Of a DNA stretch of 64,000 nucleotides, positions 42,967-53,917 are shown in pieces (the first letter of the stretch is position 1; the number at the start of each line of letters is the position of its first letter). Source of the DNA: Thiohalobacter thiocyanaticus (GTDB lineage Bacteria > Pseudomonadota > Gammaproteobacteria > Thiohalobacterales > Thiohalobacteraceae); assembly GCF_003932505.1 (NCBI RefSeq), contig NZ_QZMU01000001.1, positions 1,302,001 through 1,366,000 of the forward strand, in the 5' to 3' direction. The notes below the pieces were generated by a model. That model was given only the letters and a program-made list of their open reading frames with translations, ran no database searches and was not told where the DNA came from. The position numbers were made by a program, and so were the translations under genes.

Positions 42967-44206
42967 ATTTATGCCCCAACAGATGCGCGTGCTGAACAAG
43001 CCCCATATCGCATCCCAACCAAATAAGTAGCTCATTAAGTATTGCTAGCACCCCGCTGCGCGAGACCCTACACTTATTTTGATCAAAAACGTACACAACG
43101 GTACTACGTGTTCTCTTACCGTGGCGCCAAATAGACCCCGTTTTCGGATCTACAAACTCTACCTCCTTCCCAAAAGCTCCGTTCTCCTGAAACACATAGC
43201 ACAACGGCTTTCCTACTCCGTGCTGTGAAGCTATTCGATTAATCTCCTCTAGAAAATTATCGGTACCTTCCGACCAAATCTCGCGGAATGAAGCATTAAG
43301 CTGGACGGTAAGAACAGGAGCAGGGAGCCGCCCCAAATAGTGAAGTTTAATCAGGTCCTTTGTCTCACGCGACCCCAGTAGTCTCCGCAAGAGTTCCTCG
43401 TCAGTTAGAGCCCAGTCGTCTGCCGACAACACATCATTCCGCAAGGCTATCTTAATCGCTTTAGTGAGAACAGCCTGAGCAGAAACTGTTAGCTCATCAA
43501 ATACCAATACCTCGTAGACGCTCTTACGAACCCCCGCCCATTCCTCGATCAGATCGACATTTCCCTCATCACAAACCAAATCACCTCTCGAGTTTACCGA
43601 TATGCTAGCGGCAAGGTCCTTCGCTAAGCTGGCATAGTTTCCAAGCCCGAGAAACAGCGCCATCCTCACAACGTTATCAATGTTGTCAAAATCGAGCGAT
43701 CCTAGGATTAATGAGCTAAGCGGATGTCTTCGCTCAATGATGGAACCTACGAGCATCAAGTCGATTCCAGCACCGTCAAGCACCTCAATTATTTTTAGCG
43801 TATTTCCTGCATATATTTGATGCCCCCTATTTTCTGCCACATGCCTTCCATGCAGTATGTCAGTTATTACGGATTCGTGGTCCCAGCCTTTTGCTTCCTT
43901 TAAAATGTACTCAAATAAATGGCCGAAAGGAGGGGTACCTATATCATGCAGTATTATCGCTGCCTGCAACGCATCAAGCTGGCCCCGTGAATACTCATTT
44001 TCAGGCCGGCGTTCCCATAAACACTCTAAACGCACAACACCCAAGGTATGCGAATACCGTCGAACCTCCCCAAGAGTTGCCAGAGTTGGAGAAATAGTAT
44101 TCAAGAGACGTATCTGTGAAAGCCGCCTGAACTCGGGTGTAGCCACTAGCGCTGCAGCAGCAGGAGGAAGTACAAATCGGCCGTACAAAGGATCGAATAC
44201 AAGCAC
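42917..44206 (-). CDS. SAMHD1-like HD-domain phosphohydrolase
   Basis: 429 residues, GTG start at 44206, 2 bp after the preceding stop. The N-terminus has the SAMHD1/dGTPase-like pattern: FDPLYGRFVLPP, TPEFRRLSQIRLL, VRRYSHTLGVVRLE, IILHDIGTPPFGHLFEY and LDFDNIDNVVR. Metal ligands His53, His87-Asp88 and Asp174/177 are in place; His96 is the accessory His. SAMHD1-type enzymes hydrolyse dNTPs to nucleoside and triphosphate. A C-terminal extension (about 270-429) has no recognised family. Depletion of dNTPs, or hydrolysis of another phosphorylated substrate, is the likely activity. A cytoplasmic protein. Confidence 0.85.
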   Translation of the reverse strand: MLVFDPLYGRFVLPPAAAALVATPEFRRLSQIRLLNTISPTLATLGEVRRYSHTLGVVRLECLWERRPENEYSRGQLDALQAAIILHDIGTPPFGHLFEYILKEAKGWDHESVITDILHGRHVAENRGHQIYAGNTLKIIEVLDGAGIDLMLVGSIIERRHPLSSLILGSLDFDNIDNVVRMALFLGLGNYASLAKDLAASISVNSRGDLVCDEGNVDLIEEWAGVRKSVYEVLVFDELTVSAQAVLTKAIKIALRNDVLSADDWALTDEELLRRLLGSRETKDLIKLHYLGRLPAPVLTVQLNASFREIWSEGTDNFLEEINRIASQHGVGKPLCYVFQENGAFGKEVEFVDPKTGSIWRHGKRTRSTVVYVFDQNKCRVSRSGVLAILNELLIWLGCDMGLVQHAHLLGHKYDAGKQISIEYEIDGD

Positions 44207-44208
44207 AG

Positions 44209-45390
44209 CTAACGCCCAAGAATCCGGCTGGTCATCGCCTGCGGAGATTCAATCAATGGCATTATAAACAACGACGCCTTAACAAAGGCGTCTTCTACTG
44301 GACCAATGTTTATATTATATGCGGGAACTGCAATAATTATTATTACTAGCATAAGGTACGCTATCGCCATGAGGTAGCTACCAAGCTTATCCAGACCCTC
44401 GCGCTCTTTTCGTAGCTCATAGAGCGCCTGATTTAACTTATATCGAACACCTTTCTTATCTTTGCACCTCGCATATTGATCCAATGCTAGCGCCGCTAGC
44501 CCATGTTCCAACGCAGCAATGCGATCAGTCTCTCTCGGCCTATATGCGCCCCCATTTTTATCCAATAATTCCTCTAGCCGCTTGATCACCTCCTCGCCTT
44601 TTAGTCTATAGGAACCGGGAATACCCTCTTCACAGATCACAAGCGGAACAAAAAGAGCAACAGGGACGATAAAATACTCACGACTCCATTTATCATCCGA
44701 TTCCTTATAGTCAAAAAAATACACATACTTATCCGAAAGCGATAGCGATCGATTTGCATAGCGCGCAACCTCCGATACCGTCCTTCGCGAGATCCCGCCA
44801 CCTAGCACCAAAGAAAGCGCAGCAAAAACAACTGGCGCATACGGCCTATGCAGTTCAGGATGACGGAAATAGTAGCGCTCTAACTGTTTCGCTGCCCTCG
44901 TGAGCCACTCCCCATTCTGCCCACCCAACCCAAGCGCCACCAATGCAACAGAGCTGACCAACACCGATTCAGACTCATCATGATGCGCATCATTGAGCCA
45001 GTACGAACCCCAAAGCCCCGAAGCCAATTGTCGCTCAGAGATTCGTTCAAAAGCAGTTCCTGCGCCTTCATGCCCAAGCTTATTAAGGCCGAGATAAATG
45101 AACAATAAAGGTAAGTTTTGCGATAAATGCGCCAAATCATCTGGATTATCGCTATGGAGGTAACGATCTAATTTTTCGGCTACACTTCGTGACGTTACGT
45201 CTTTTGAATGACCTGCCAATGAGAGCACGATCGCACCTGATGATGTTCCATATCGCCCTACCTGCTGGTTGTGTCTTGAGCTATCAAGAAACTGCCCCCA
45301 TCCGGATTCACCTTCATTGTACTCCCGCATAAATAGCTTATATATGTCATCAATATATGCATCTGGCTGTTTCACGGTTATGCTAGCCAT
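44209..45390 (-). CDS. Membrane-anchored protein with alpha/alpha-toroid-like body
   Basis: 393 residues from ATG 45390, 16 bp after the HIT gene stop. The soluble body (about 1-330) is helical with turns reminiscent of terpene-cyclase/prenyltransferase alpha-alpha repeats: GWGQFLDSSRHNQQVGRYG, RQLASGLWGSYWLND, RETDRIAALEHGLAALALD. These are weak matches and no catalytic Asp cluster is visible. The C-terminus has one or two transmembrane helices (LGSYLMAIAYLMLVIIIIAVP; about 347-368, and a weaker one). The body is predicted cytoplasmic, tethering the operon's activity to the membrane. A membrane effector or sensor is possible. Not recognised as any described family. Confidence 0.7.
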   Translation of the reverse strand: MASITVKQPDAYIDDIYKLFMREYNEGESGWGQFLDSSRHNQQVGRYGTSSGAIVLSLAGHSKDVTSRSVAEKLDRYLHSDNPDDLAHLSQNLPLLFIYLGLNKLGHEGAGTAFERISERQLASGLWGSYWLNDAHHDESESVLVSSVALVALGLGGQNGEWLTRAAKQLERYYFRHPELHRPYAPVVFAALSLVLGGGISRRTVSEVARYANRSLSLSDKYVYFFDYKESDDKWSREYFIVPVALFVPLVICEEGIPGSYRLKGEEVIKRLEELLDKNGGAYRPRETDRIAALEHGLAALALDQYARCKDKKGVRYKLNQALYELRKEREGLDKLGSYLMAIAYLMLVIIIIAVPAYNINIGPVEDAFVKASLFIMPLIESPQAMTSRILGR

Positions 45391-45406
45391 TGGAGTCACT
45401 TCTTTC

Positions 45407-46054
45407 TTATCTATTGAATGCTTTTCGATGTCGCTGTGCGATTTCAGCTGCCACAACCAGATTAGGATGATCCCTCCAACTTGCCCGCTCCTCAGCATCA
45501 AGCGCGTCGGCTACAAATAGCCTTAATATCTGCCTCGGCATGTTATCAATTGGCCGAAATACATAGAATTCGTCGTTTTTAGGGGAAATCAGAAGATATT
45601 GCCCGAACTGCGCGGTACTCCGAATAGCCTCTTGAGGCGAAGGCGTATAGAAAGGCTCGCCAAGCATCTGCCGTGCCTCATCCACAATCGACGGTGCATT
45701 CGGGAACAGTAAAAAATGAGGATGATAACAATGACTAGATGCAGTGTGATTATGTGTCGTGCATATAGGCATTCGACCGTGCTCAGTGACGAGGCAGCTT
45801 CCATATATTTGCTCAAGCTCTCGCCTAACTCTCTGCATATAATCGAGGTAGTTTGCAAGAGCCTGATCAGATAACTGCATTATATTATCTATATGCTCTA
45901 AGGTTGATACGATACTGTATCCATCAACTATGGGGCCCAACCCAGCCATCGCAAAACTGCTATCATTTGAATCGAATATTAAATCATCTAAAGGATCACA
46001 TAAGAAACAGTCGACTCGAGCCACTTCTCGCTTTTCTTCTTCGTGCTCACTCAT
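45407..46054 (-). CDS. HIT-fold protein, first gene of the island operon
   Basis: 215 residues. A zinc-knuckle-like VDCFLCDPL (Cys16, Cys19) at the start, GYSIVSTLEHI, LVTEHGR, and a catalytic motif HCYHPHFLLFP in which the first His of HxHxH is Cys109 and His111/His113 are kept. HIT enzymes hydrolyse or transfer nucleotidyl groups (Hint, FHIT, GalT). The C-terminal 95 residues (QMLGEPFYTPSPQ, FGQYLLISPKNDEFYVF, then a helical tail) resemble the second half of larger HIT proteins. GGGGAG precedes the ATG with a 9-nt spacer. It likely acts on a nucleotide conjugate linked to the downstream enzymes. Confidence 0.8.
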   Translation of the reverse strand: MSEHEEEKREVARVDCFLCDPLDDLIFDSNDSSFAMAGLGPIVDGYSIVSTLEHIDNIMQLSDQALANYLDYMQRVRRELEQIYGSCLVTEHGRMPICTTHNHTASSHCYHPHFLLFPNAPSIVDEARQMLGEPFYTPSPQEAIRSTAQFGQYLLISPKNDEFYVFRPIDNMPRQILRLFVADALDAEERASWRDHPNLVVAAEIAQRHRKAFNR

Positions 46055-46178
46055 ATGCTAGCACTCCCCCTGCTGGCTACCATTGAATCGATGATAACGG
46101 GGAGAGGAGGAACTTACAAACGGAAATTCATTCGAACTCGGTTATCTCTTAATTCATGTTATTGAGAAGGTGTGAGCC

Positions 46179-48245
<2,067 letters not shown>

Positions 48246-48793
48246 GTAGCGGAGGGCCGGGGGATTTGCAAGCAGATCACCCACATAGCAGGTGCGTCTT
48301 TCCACCCGCTCCGCGGCTGGGGCATTTGCCGCACCCAGTGGGCAAATACCCGGCTCACATCGGGCAGCGTCCGGACAAATCATTTCAAATACAGATATAT
48401 AAAAAATGGCACGGCATTTGTAACCGGTGTCGGGATACGTCCGTCAGAGATAAGAGCCGGCGACCGTGAGCCTGAATCCAACGGGGCTGCGATCATGCAC
48501 CCTGTTCATTCCATAACGAAACACTGAAACAGAACAAACAGCGCGAATGAAACGTTGCCCCCCCTGGTTGCTGGAATTCCGCCCGTGGCATGTATATTGC
48601 CGGCCTGTTGCAGTGAGAGCTGCGAAGGATATCGGCGTGCGGCAATGATGCAGTTATCGCCGGTCCCGGATGTCGCACGTGAAGAAAGCAGCCGACCCGA
48701 GCTTCGCCGGCACGGAGCGTGTACGCAGCACGCCCCGCATCGGCGACCTGTTTGAAAATCATGGTGCCTTGACACCTTTGCGGAGACGCCCAG
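48246..48793. other. 548-bp intergenic region, no gene seen
   Basis: Lies between the thiC leader and the TonB receptor gene. Open frames on both strands are short and lack RBS or family resemblance. I looked for a cobalamin riboswitch and a Fur box in front of the receptor and found neither convincingly. Confidence 0.55.
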
Positions 48794-51091
48794 ATGTACA
48801 ATAAGTTCACTGTTTCCTCACTCGCCTGCCAGATCAGCCTGGCGCTGGCCATTCCCGCTACCGCACTGGCGGAGCACGATCCCCTCGTCATCGATATCGT
48901 CAAGGAAGCCCCCGAATTCCCGGAGCCCTCAACCCTGAATCATTCCACCGTTGACTCGCAGCGCCTGCAGTCCCTGCCGGCTTCCAGCAGCGATTCGGCC
49001 CGCCTGTTCAAGCAGCTGCCCGGTGTCGAGCTGCAGGGGGCCGGCGGCGTATCCAGTCTGCCGTCCATCCACGGCCTGACCGATGACCGCGTACGCATCA
49101 AGGTCGACGGCATGGACCTGGTCTCCGCCTGCGGCAATCACATGAACCCGCCGCTGTCCTATATCGATCCCACCCGGATCGCCAGCGCCACGGTGTTCGC
49201 CGGCCTCACCCCGGTCAGTCTCGGCGGCGACAGCATCGGCGGCACCATCGTGGTGGAATCGGACGACCCCGTCTTTGCCGTGCCGGGCGAGGGCCTGATG
49301 ACCACGGGCGAGATCGGCACCTTCTACCGCAGCAACGGCGATGCCCGCGGCGCCAATCTCGCCGCCACCCTGGCCAGCGAGAACGCCAGCCTGACCTACA
49401 ACGGCTCCACCGCCAGGGCCAACAACTACGAGGCCGGCGACGACTTCAAGCCGGCGGGGCCAGCCGCCGCCGGCCGCGGCTTCCTGGATGGCGATGAGGT
49501 CGGCTCCACCTATTATGAAACCACCAACCAGTCACTGGCCCTGGCGCTGCGGCGCGACAATCACCTGGCCGAACTGACGGTGGCCACCCAGGACATCCCC
49601 AGGCAGGGCTTCCCCAACCAGCGCATGGACATGACCTCCAACGAAAGCACCCGCGTCAACCTGCGCTACGAGGGCCAGTACAACTGGGGCAAACTGGAAG
49701 CGAACGCCTACCGCGAACAGACCGATCACGAAATGGGCTTCGGCGAGGACAGGCTGTTCTGGTACGGCGCCAATGACGGCTCCATCCCCGACGGCGAGCC
49801 CTGCACCATCCAGGGCGGGCCGAACGGCTGCGCGGCCGGCATGCCGATGGAGACCGAGGGCGACAATCGCGGCCTGGTGCTCAGGGGCGACATCCCGCTC
49901 AACGGCCGCGACCTGCTGCGCGTCGGCGCCGAAATCCAGCAGTACCGCCTGGACGACTGGTGGGAGCCCTCCGGCAAGATCATGTTCCCGGACACCTTCT
50001 GGAACATCAACGACGGCGAACGCGACCGGCTGGCCACCTACGGCGAATGGGAGGCGCGCTGGAGCGAGCAGTGGCTGACCCAGCTGGGCCTGCGCTATGA
50101 GCGGGTATCCATGGATGCCGGCGAGGTCCAGGGCTACAACCCGATGTTCTCGCCGCAGGACGCGGCCGACTTCAATGCCGCCGACCGCAGCCGCAATGAC
50201 GACAATGTGGATCTGACCGCCCTGGCGCGCTTCACCCCGGACGAGACCCTGACCCTGGAGTTCGGCTACGCCCGCAAGACCCGCTCGCCCAACCTGTACG
50301 AGCGCTATGCCTGGTCCACCCACGGCATGGCAATGCGCATGGTCAACCTGGCCGGCGACGGCAACGGCTATGTCGGCAACCTCGAGCTCGATCCCGAAGT
50401 GGCGCACACCCTCAGCGCGACCTTCGACTGGCACGATCCGACCGAACAGCGCTGGGGCCTGCAGGTCACGCCCTATGTGACCTATGTCGAGGATTACATC
50501 GACGCTGCGCGCTGCTCCTCGGCCACCACCCGCGACATGATGGGCACCGCCTGCACCGACGCCAACCTGGCGGTGACGGACGATTTCGTCTATCTGCAGT
50601 TCGTCAACCAGGATGCCCGCCTGTACGGCGTGGACATCTCCGCTCACGCGCCGCTGGCGGAGGACACCCGGCTGGGCGACTTCCATATCGATGGCGTACT
50701 CAGCTATGTGCGCGGCGAGAACCAGGACACTGACGACAACCTGTACAACATCATGCCGCTGAACCTGAAGCTGGCCATGACGCAGAACCTGGGCGCCTGG
50801 CGCAATACCGCCGAGCTGGAGCTGGTGGACGCCAAGTCTGAGGTCTCCGACACCCGCAACGAGGTCGAAACCGGCGGTTACGGCCTGCTGCATCTGCGCA
50901 CCAGCTACACCTGGAAGCAGCTGCGCATCGAGGCGGGCGTGGAGAACGTCTTCGACCGCTTCTACCAGCATCCGCTGAGCGGCGCCTACCTCGGCCAGGG
51001 CAAGACCATGACGGCCGCCGGTGTGGCCTGGGGGACACCGGTTCCCGGCCCGGGGCGCAGCATCTACACGGCGCTCAACTTCAGGTTCTGA
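48794..51091 (+). CDS. TonB-dependent copper receptor, OprC/NosA type
   Basis: 765 residues. Signal peptide ending ALA, plug domain (about 45-165: ARLFKQLPGVELQGAGGVSS, SIHGLTDDRVRIKVDGMDL) and a 22-strand barrel ending in Phe (NFRF). The plug has SACGNHMNPPLSYIDP; Cys113 and Met117 give the CxxxM copper-binding motif described for Pseudomonas OprC, and the NHMNPPLSY sequence is typical of NosA/OprC. It probably imports copper across the outer membrane with TonB energy. GGAG lies 8 nt before the ATG. No obvious TonB, ExbBD or nos genes are in the window. Confidence 0.88.
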   Translation: MYNKFTVSSLACQISLALAIPATALAEHDPLVIDIVKEAPEFPEPSTLNHSTVDSQRLQSLPASSSDSARLFKQLPGVELQGAGGVSSLPSIHGLTDDRVRIKVDGMDLVSACGNHMNPPLSYIDPTRIASATVFAGLTPVSLGGDSIGGTIVVESDDPVFAVPGEGLMTTGEIGTFYRSNGDARGANLAATLASENASLTYNGSTARANNYEAGDDFKPAGPAAAGRGFLDGDEVGSTYYETTNQSLALALRRDNHLAELTVATQDIPRQGFPNQRMDMTSNESTRVNLRYEGQYNWGKLEANAYREQTDHEMGFGEDRLFWYGANDGSIPDGEPCTIQGGPNGCAAGMPMETEGDNRGLVLRGDIPLNGRDLLRVGAEIQQYRLDDWWEPSGKIMFPDTFWNINDGERDRLATYGEWEARWSEQWLTQLGLRYERVSMDAGEVQGYNPMFSPQDAADFNAADRSRNDDNVDLTALARFTPDETLTLEFGYARKTRSPNLYERYAWSTHGMAMRMVNLAGDGNGYVGNLELDPEVAHTLSATFDWHDPTEQRWGLQVTPYVTYVEDYIDAARCSSATTRDMMGTACTDANLAVTDDFVYLQFVNQDARLYGVDISAHAPLAEDTRLGDFHIDGVLSYVRGENQDTDDNLYNIMPLNLKLAMTQNLGAWRNTAELELVDAKSEVSDTRNEVETGGYGLLHLRTSYTWKQLRIEAGVENVFDRFYQHPLSGAYLGQGKTMTAAGVAWGTPVPGPGRSIYTALNFRF

Positions 51092-51201
51092 GTTCCATGC
51101 CCTGACGGGGGGCCGGGAGGGGGTGCGTGGCCGCCTTGCCTGCCCCCCGCAAACCCCGTAACCTAACCGGCTGAAGCGAATAATACGGGGATACCGGAAG
51201 C

Positions 51202-51879
51202 ATGAGCGAACAGGCCGACACCGTCGATTTCGAACGCGCGCGCTACAACATGATCGAGCAGCAGATCCGCCCCTGGGAGGTGCTCGACCAGCGGGTGCTG
51301 GACGTGCTCATGCAGACCCCGCGCGAGGACTTCGTTCCCCCGCAGTACCGCTCCACGCTGGCCTTCTCCGACATCAGCCTGCCACTGGAACACGGCCAGG
51401 TGATGCTGCCGCCCAAGCTGGAGGGCCGGCTGCTGCAGTCGCTGGCCATCAGGCCCACCGACCGCATCCTGGAGGTCGGCACCGGCAGCGGCTATCTCAC
51501 CGCCTGCCTGGCACGGCTCGGCCGCGAGGTGCTGAGCCTGGACCTGTACGCCGATTTCAAGTACGCCGCCGAACGCAAACTGGAACAGCACGGCATCACC
51601 AACGTGGAACTGCGCACCGATGACGCCGCTTCCGGCTGGGGGGCCGAGCAGAGCTTCGACGCCATCGCCGTGACCGGCTCGCTGCCGCTGCTGCACCGCG
51701 GCTTCCACAACGCCCTGGCCGTGGGCGGGCGGCTGTTCGTGATCGTCGGCAAGCCGCCGGTGATGGAGGCCATGCTGATCACCCGGGTCGCCGCCGACCA
51801 GTGGGCCGCCGAGAGCCTGTTCGACACCTCCGCCCCGCCGCTGGAAAACGCGCCCCGGATCGAGAATTTTGATTTCTAG
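51202..51879 (+). CDS. pcm: Protein-L-isoaspartate O-methyltransferase-family protein
   Basis: 225 residues. PCMT pattern: ARYNMIEQQIRPWEVLDQRV, PREDFVPPQYRSTLAFSD, then SAM motif I ILEVGTGSGYLTACLARLG and FDAIAVTGSLP. Pcm methylates isoaspartyl residues for repair of aged proteins; this version groups with those found beside tolC and waaA and may be a repair-unrelated paralogue because the usual HxxxSQ-type substrate motif (ISxPHM) is replaced by ISLPLEHG. Likely one operon with the rhodanese and tolC. Confidence 0.85.
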   Translation: MSEQADTVDFERARYNMIEQQIRPWEVLDQRVLDVLMQTPREDFVPPQYRSTLAFSDISLPLEHGQVMLPPKLEGRLLQSLAIRPTDRILEVGTGSGYLTACLARLGREVLSLDLYADFKYAAERKLEQHGITNVELRTDDAASGWGAEQSFDAIAVTGSLPLLHRGFHNALAVGGRLFVIVGKPPVMEAMLITRVAADQWAAESLFDTSAPPLENAPRIENFDF

Positions 51880-51897
51880 ACGAAGCCTGATTGATTC

Positions 51898-51983
51898 GTC
51901 ATTGCGAGGCGCGCAGCGCCGCGGCAATCTTTAACCAACTGATTCTGCTGTACGAGATTGCTTCGCTACGCTCGCAATGACGG
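51898..51983. repeat. Dispersed repeat CGTCATTGCGAGG...CTCGCAATGACGG
   Basis: About 86 bp with terminal inverted repeats CGTCATTGCGAG and CTCGCAATGACGG. Same family as elements at 54512-54545, 59050-59197 and 60505-60642, with a decayed trace near 1185-1225. Confidence 0.8.
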
Positions 51984-52022
51984 GAATAGCTGGATTGATT
52001 AGAGATTTTTCAAGGCCCTGAC

Positions 52023-52346
52023 ATGCGCCAGCTCACGGCTGCTGAAGTCAAAACCCATCTGGAACAGGCAGCGCCGCCGCCGCTGCTGCTGGACGTGCGC
52101 GAGCCCTGGGAATACGAGGTCTGCCGCATCGAGGGCTCGACCCTGATCCCGATGCGCCAGATCCCGCTCAAGGCCGAGACGCTGGACCCGGAACGCGAGA
52201 CCATCGTGATCTGTCATCATGGCGTGCGCAGCTACAGCGTGGCGCGCTACCTGGAGGCCCAGCTCGGCTTCAGCAATGTCATCAACCTCAAGGGCGGAGT
52301 CGATGCCTGGGCCCGGGACGTGGATCCCGAGATGGCCACCTATTAG
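52023..52346 (+). CDS. Single-domain rhodanese-like sulfurtransferase
   Basis: 107 residues. Rhodanese fold: LLLDVREPWEYEVCRIEGS, then the active-site loop ICHHGVRS with catalytic Cys64, and GGVDAWARDVDP. It would transfer sulfane sulfur from thiosulfate or persulfides to a protein partner in the cytoplasm. It is placed between pcm and tolC, a gene order frequent in Chromatiales-like genomes. Confidence 0.92.
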   Translation: MRQLTAAEVKTHLEQAAPPPLLLDVREPWEYEVCRIEGSTLIPMRQIPLKAETLDPERETIVICHHGVRSYSVARYLEAQLGFSNVINLKGGVDAWARDVDPEMATY

Positions 52347-52364
52347 GATCGGGCGAAAACCTCG

Positions 52365-52435
52365 TCATTCCCGCGCAGGCGGGGATCCAGTGACCACGGC
52401 GGTATCTGGATTCCCGCCTGCGCGGGAATGACGAT
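52365..52435. repeat. Long-hairpin dispersed repeat (CGTCATTCCCGCGCAGGCGG)
   Basis: CGTCATTCCCGCGCAGGCGG followed by GGATCCAG, and its near-perfect complement at the right end, give arms of about 28 bp. Same family as 21992-22130 and 55960-56039. Confidence 0.8.
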
Positions 52436-52589
52436 GGCGGTTTTGATCCCAGGCCCTGTGCAATCTGATCGGGTCGAGTCCTATTCGGCTGCCTGACCTC
52501 TGTCATTGCGGGCGCCGCGCGGCCAACCGATAATGGGCGGCACGCATGACCCGCACCGCCTACCTGACACCCCGGAACCGGATGAACGC

Positions 52590-53900
52590 ATGAACGCAAA
52601 ACGCACCCTGCTGGCAACCCTGATGGGCGGCCTGCTGGCCGGCCAACCGGCCCTGGCCCTGGATCTGCTCGGCGCCTACAGGATCGCCGCCGACAGCGAC
52701 CCGACCCTGCGCGCCGCCGCCGCCAACCGCGACGCCCTGCTGGAAGCCGACGATCAGGCCCTGGCCCGGCTGCTGCCCAATGTCGGCATCAACGGCACCT
52801 ACCAGCGCAATCGCTTCGACGACCGCAACACGGACCAGACCAGCTACTCGACCGACGAGGTCTACACCCTGTCGGCCACCCAGACCCTGTTCCGCTGGGA
52901 CCAGTTCGTCGCCCTGGACCAGGCCGACAGCCTGGTCGCCCAGGCACTGGCAAACTACAGCGCCGCCGAGCAGGATCTGATCATCCGGCTGGCCGAGGGC
53001 TACTTCAACGTGCTGGCCGCACAGGACAATCTCAGCTTCGCCCGCGCCGAACTGGAGGCCATCGGCCGCCAGCTCGAACAGGCCAGGGAGCGCTTCGAGG
53101 TCGGCCTGATCGCCATCACCGACGTGCATGAGGCCCAGGCCCGCTATGACCTGGCAACAAGCCAGGAGATCGTGGCCGAAAACGAGCTGGACTCGGCCCG
53201 AGAGGCCCTGTACGAGATCACCGGCGAGCTGAACGAGCCGGTCAACCCGCTCAATGACCGCATGCAGCTGCTGTATCCCGAGCCGCGGGACACCGCCACC
53301 TGGGTGGACCGGGCGCTGGACAACAATCTCAACCTGGTCGCCCTGCAGGCCGCGGTCGAGGCCGCCCGCCAGGAGGTCAAGCGCCAGCGCGCCGGCCACT
53401 ACCCCACCCTGGACGCCAGCGCTGCGCTCACCCGCCGCGACCAGAACTTCGGCGGCATCGCCGGCGTGAAACGCCACGACGCCAGTATCGGCCTGGAGTT
53501 GAACATTCCGCTGTTCCAGGGCGGTGCGGTCAACTCGCTCACCCGCGAGGCCCACTACCGCTTCATCGAAAGCCAGGAGCAGTTCGATCAGGTCCGCCGC
53601 CAGACCCAGCGCCAGACCCGCGACGCCTATCGCGGCGTGGCCAGCGGCATCGCCCAGGTCAGGGCCCTGGAACAGGCCCTGGTCTCGACCGAGACCGCCC
53701 TGGAGGCCGCCGAGACCGGCTTCGAGGTCGGCACCCGCACCATCGTCGATGTGCTGGACGCCCAGCGCGAACGCTTCCGCGCCCAGCGCGACCTGGCCCG
53801 GGCCCGCTACGACTATCTGCTGAGCACCCTGCGCCTGAAGCAGGCCGCCGGCAGCCTGGGCGTGGACGACCTGCAGGCCATCAACACCTGGTTCCAGTAG
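52590..53900 (+). CDS. tolC: TolC-type outer-membrane efflux protein
   Basis: 436 residues from ATG 52590, with a signal peptide ending QPALA. Two internal TolC repeats are visible: LDLLGAYRIAADSDPTLRAA, LLPNVGINGTYQRN, AQTLFRWDQ and, in the second half, WVDRALDNNLNLVALQAAVE, HYPTLDASAALTRR and LELNIPLFQGG. It forms a trimeric outer-membrane channel-tunnel for type I secretion and RND efflux. No membrane fusion protein is next to it; the hemerythrin gene follows 17 bp later on the same strand. Confidence 0.95.
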   Translation: MNAKRTLLATLMGGLLAGQPALALDLLGAYRIAADSDPTLRAAAANRDALLEADDQALARLLPNVGINGTYQRNRFDDRNTDQTSYSTDEVYTLSATQTLFRWDQFVALDQADSLVAQALANYSAAEQDLIIRLAEGYFNVLAAQDNLSFARAELEAIGRQLEQARERFEVGLIAITDVHEAQARYDLATSQEIVAENELDSAREALYEITGELNEPVNPLNDRMQLLYPEPRDTATWVDRALDNNLNLVALQAAVEAARQEVKRQRAGHYPTLDASAALTRRDQNFGGIAGVKRHDASIGLELNIPLFQGGAVNSLTREAHYRFIESQEQFDQVRRQTQRQTRDAYRGVASGIAQVRALEQALVSTETALEAAETGFEVGTRTIVDVLDAQRERFRAQRDLARARYDYLLSTLRLKQAAGSLGVDDLQAINTWFQ

Positions 53901-53917
53901 GCCGGCCGGACCCCGAC

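Noticed and set aside
42967..43035. Longer N-terminus for the DNA methyltransferase
   Set aside because: It would overlap the HD gene by 119 bp and has no RBS, while the ATG at 42966 does.
48246..48793. Cobalamin riboswitch upstream of the TonB receptor
   Set aside because: The conserved B12-box could not be found, and the receptor has copper-type motifs.
49532..50971. Long open frame antisense to the TonB receptor
   Set aside because: Low-complexity Val/Gly/His/Gln composition and no family resemblance; shadow of the receptor gene.
51898..51983. tRNA-like or small RNA gene
   Set aside because: The inverted repeat recurs at several sites in the window, so it is a dispersed repeat.
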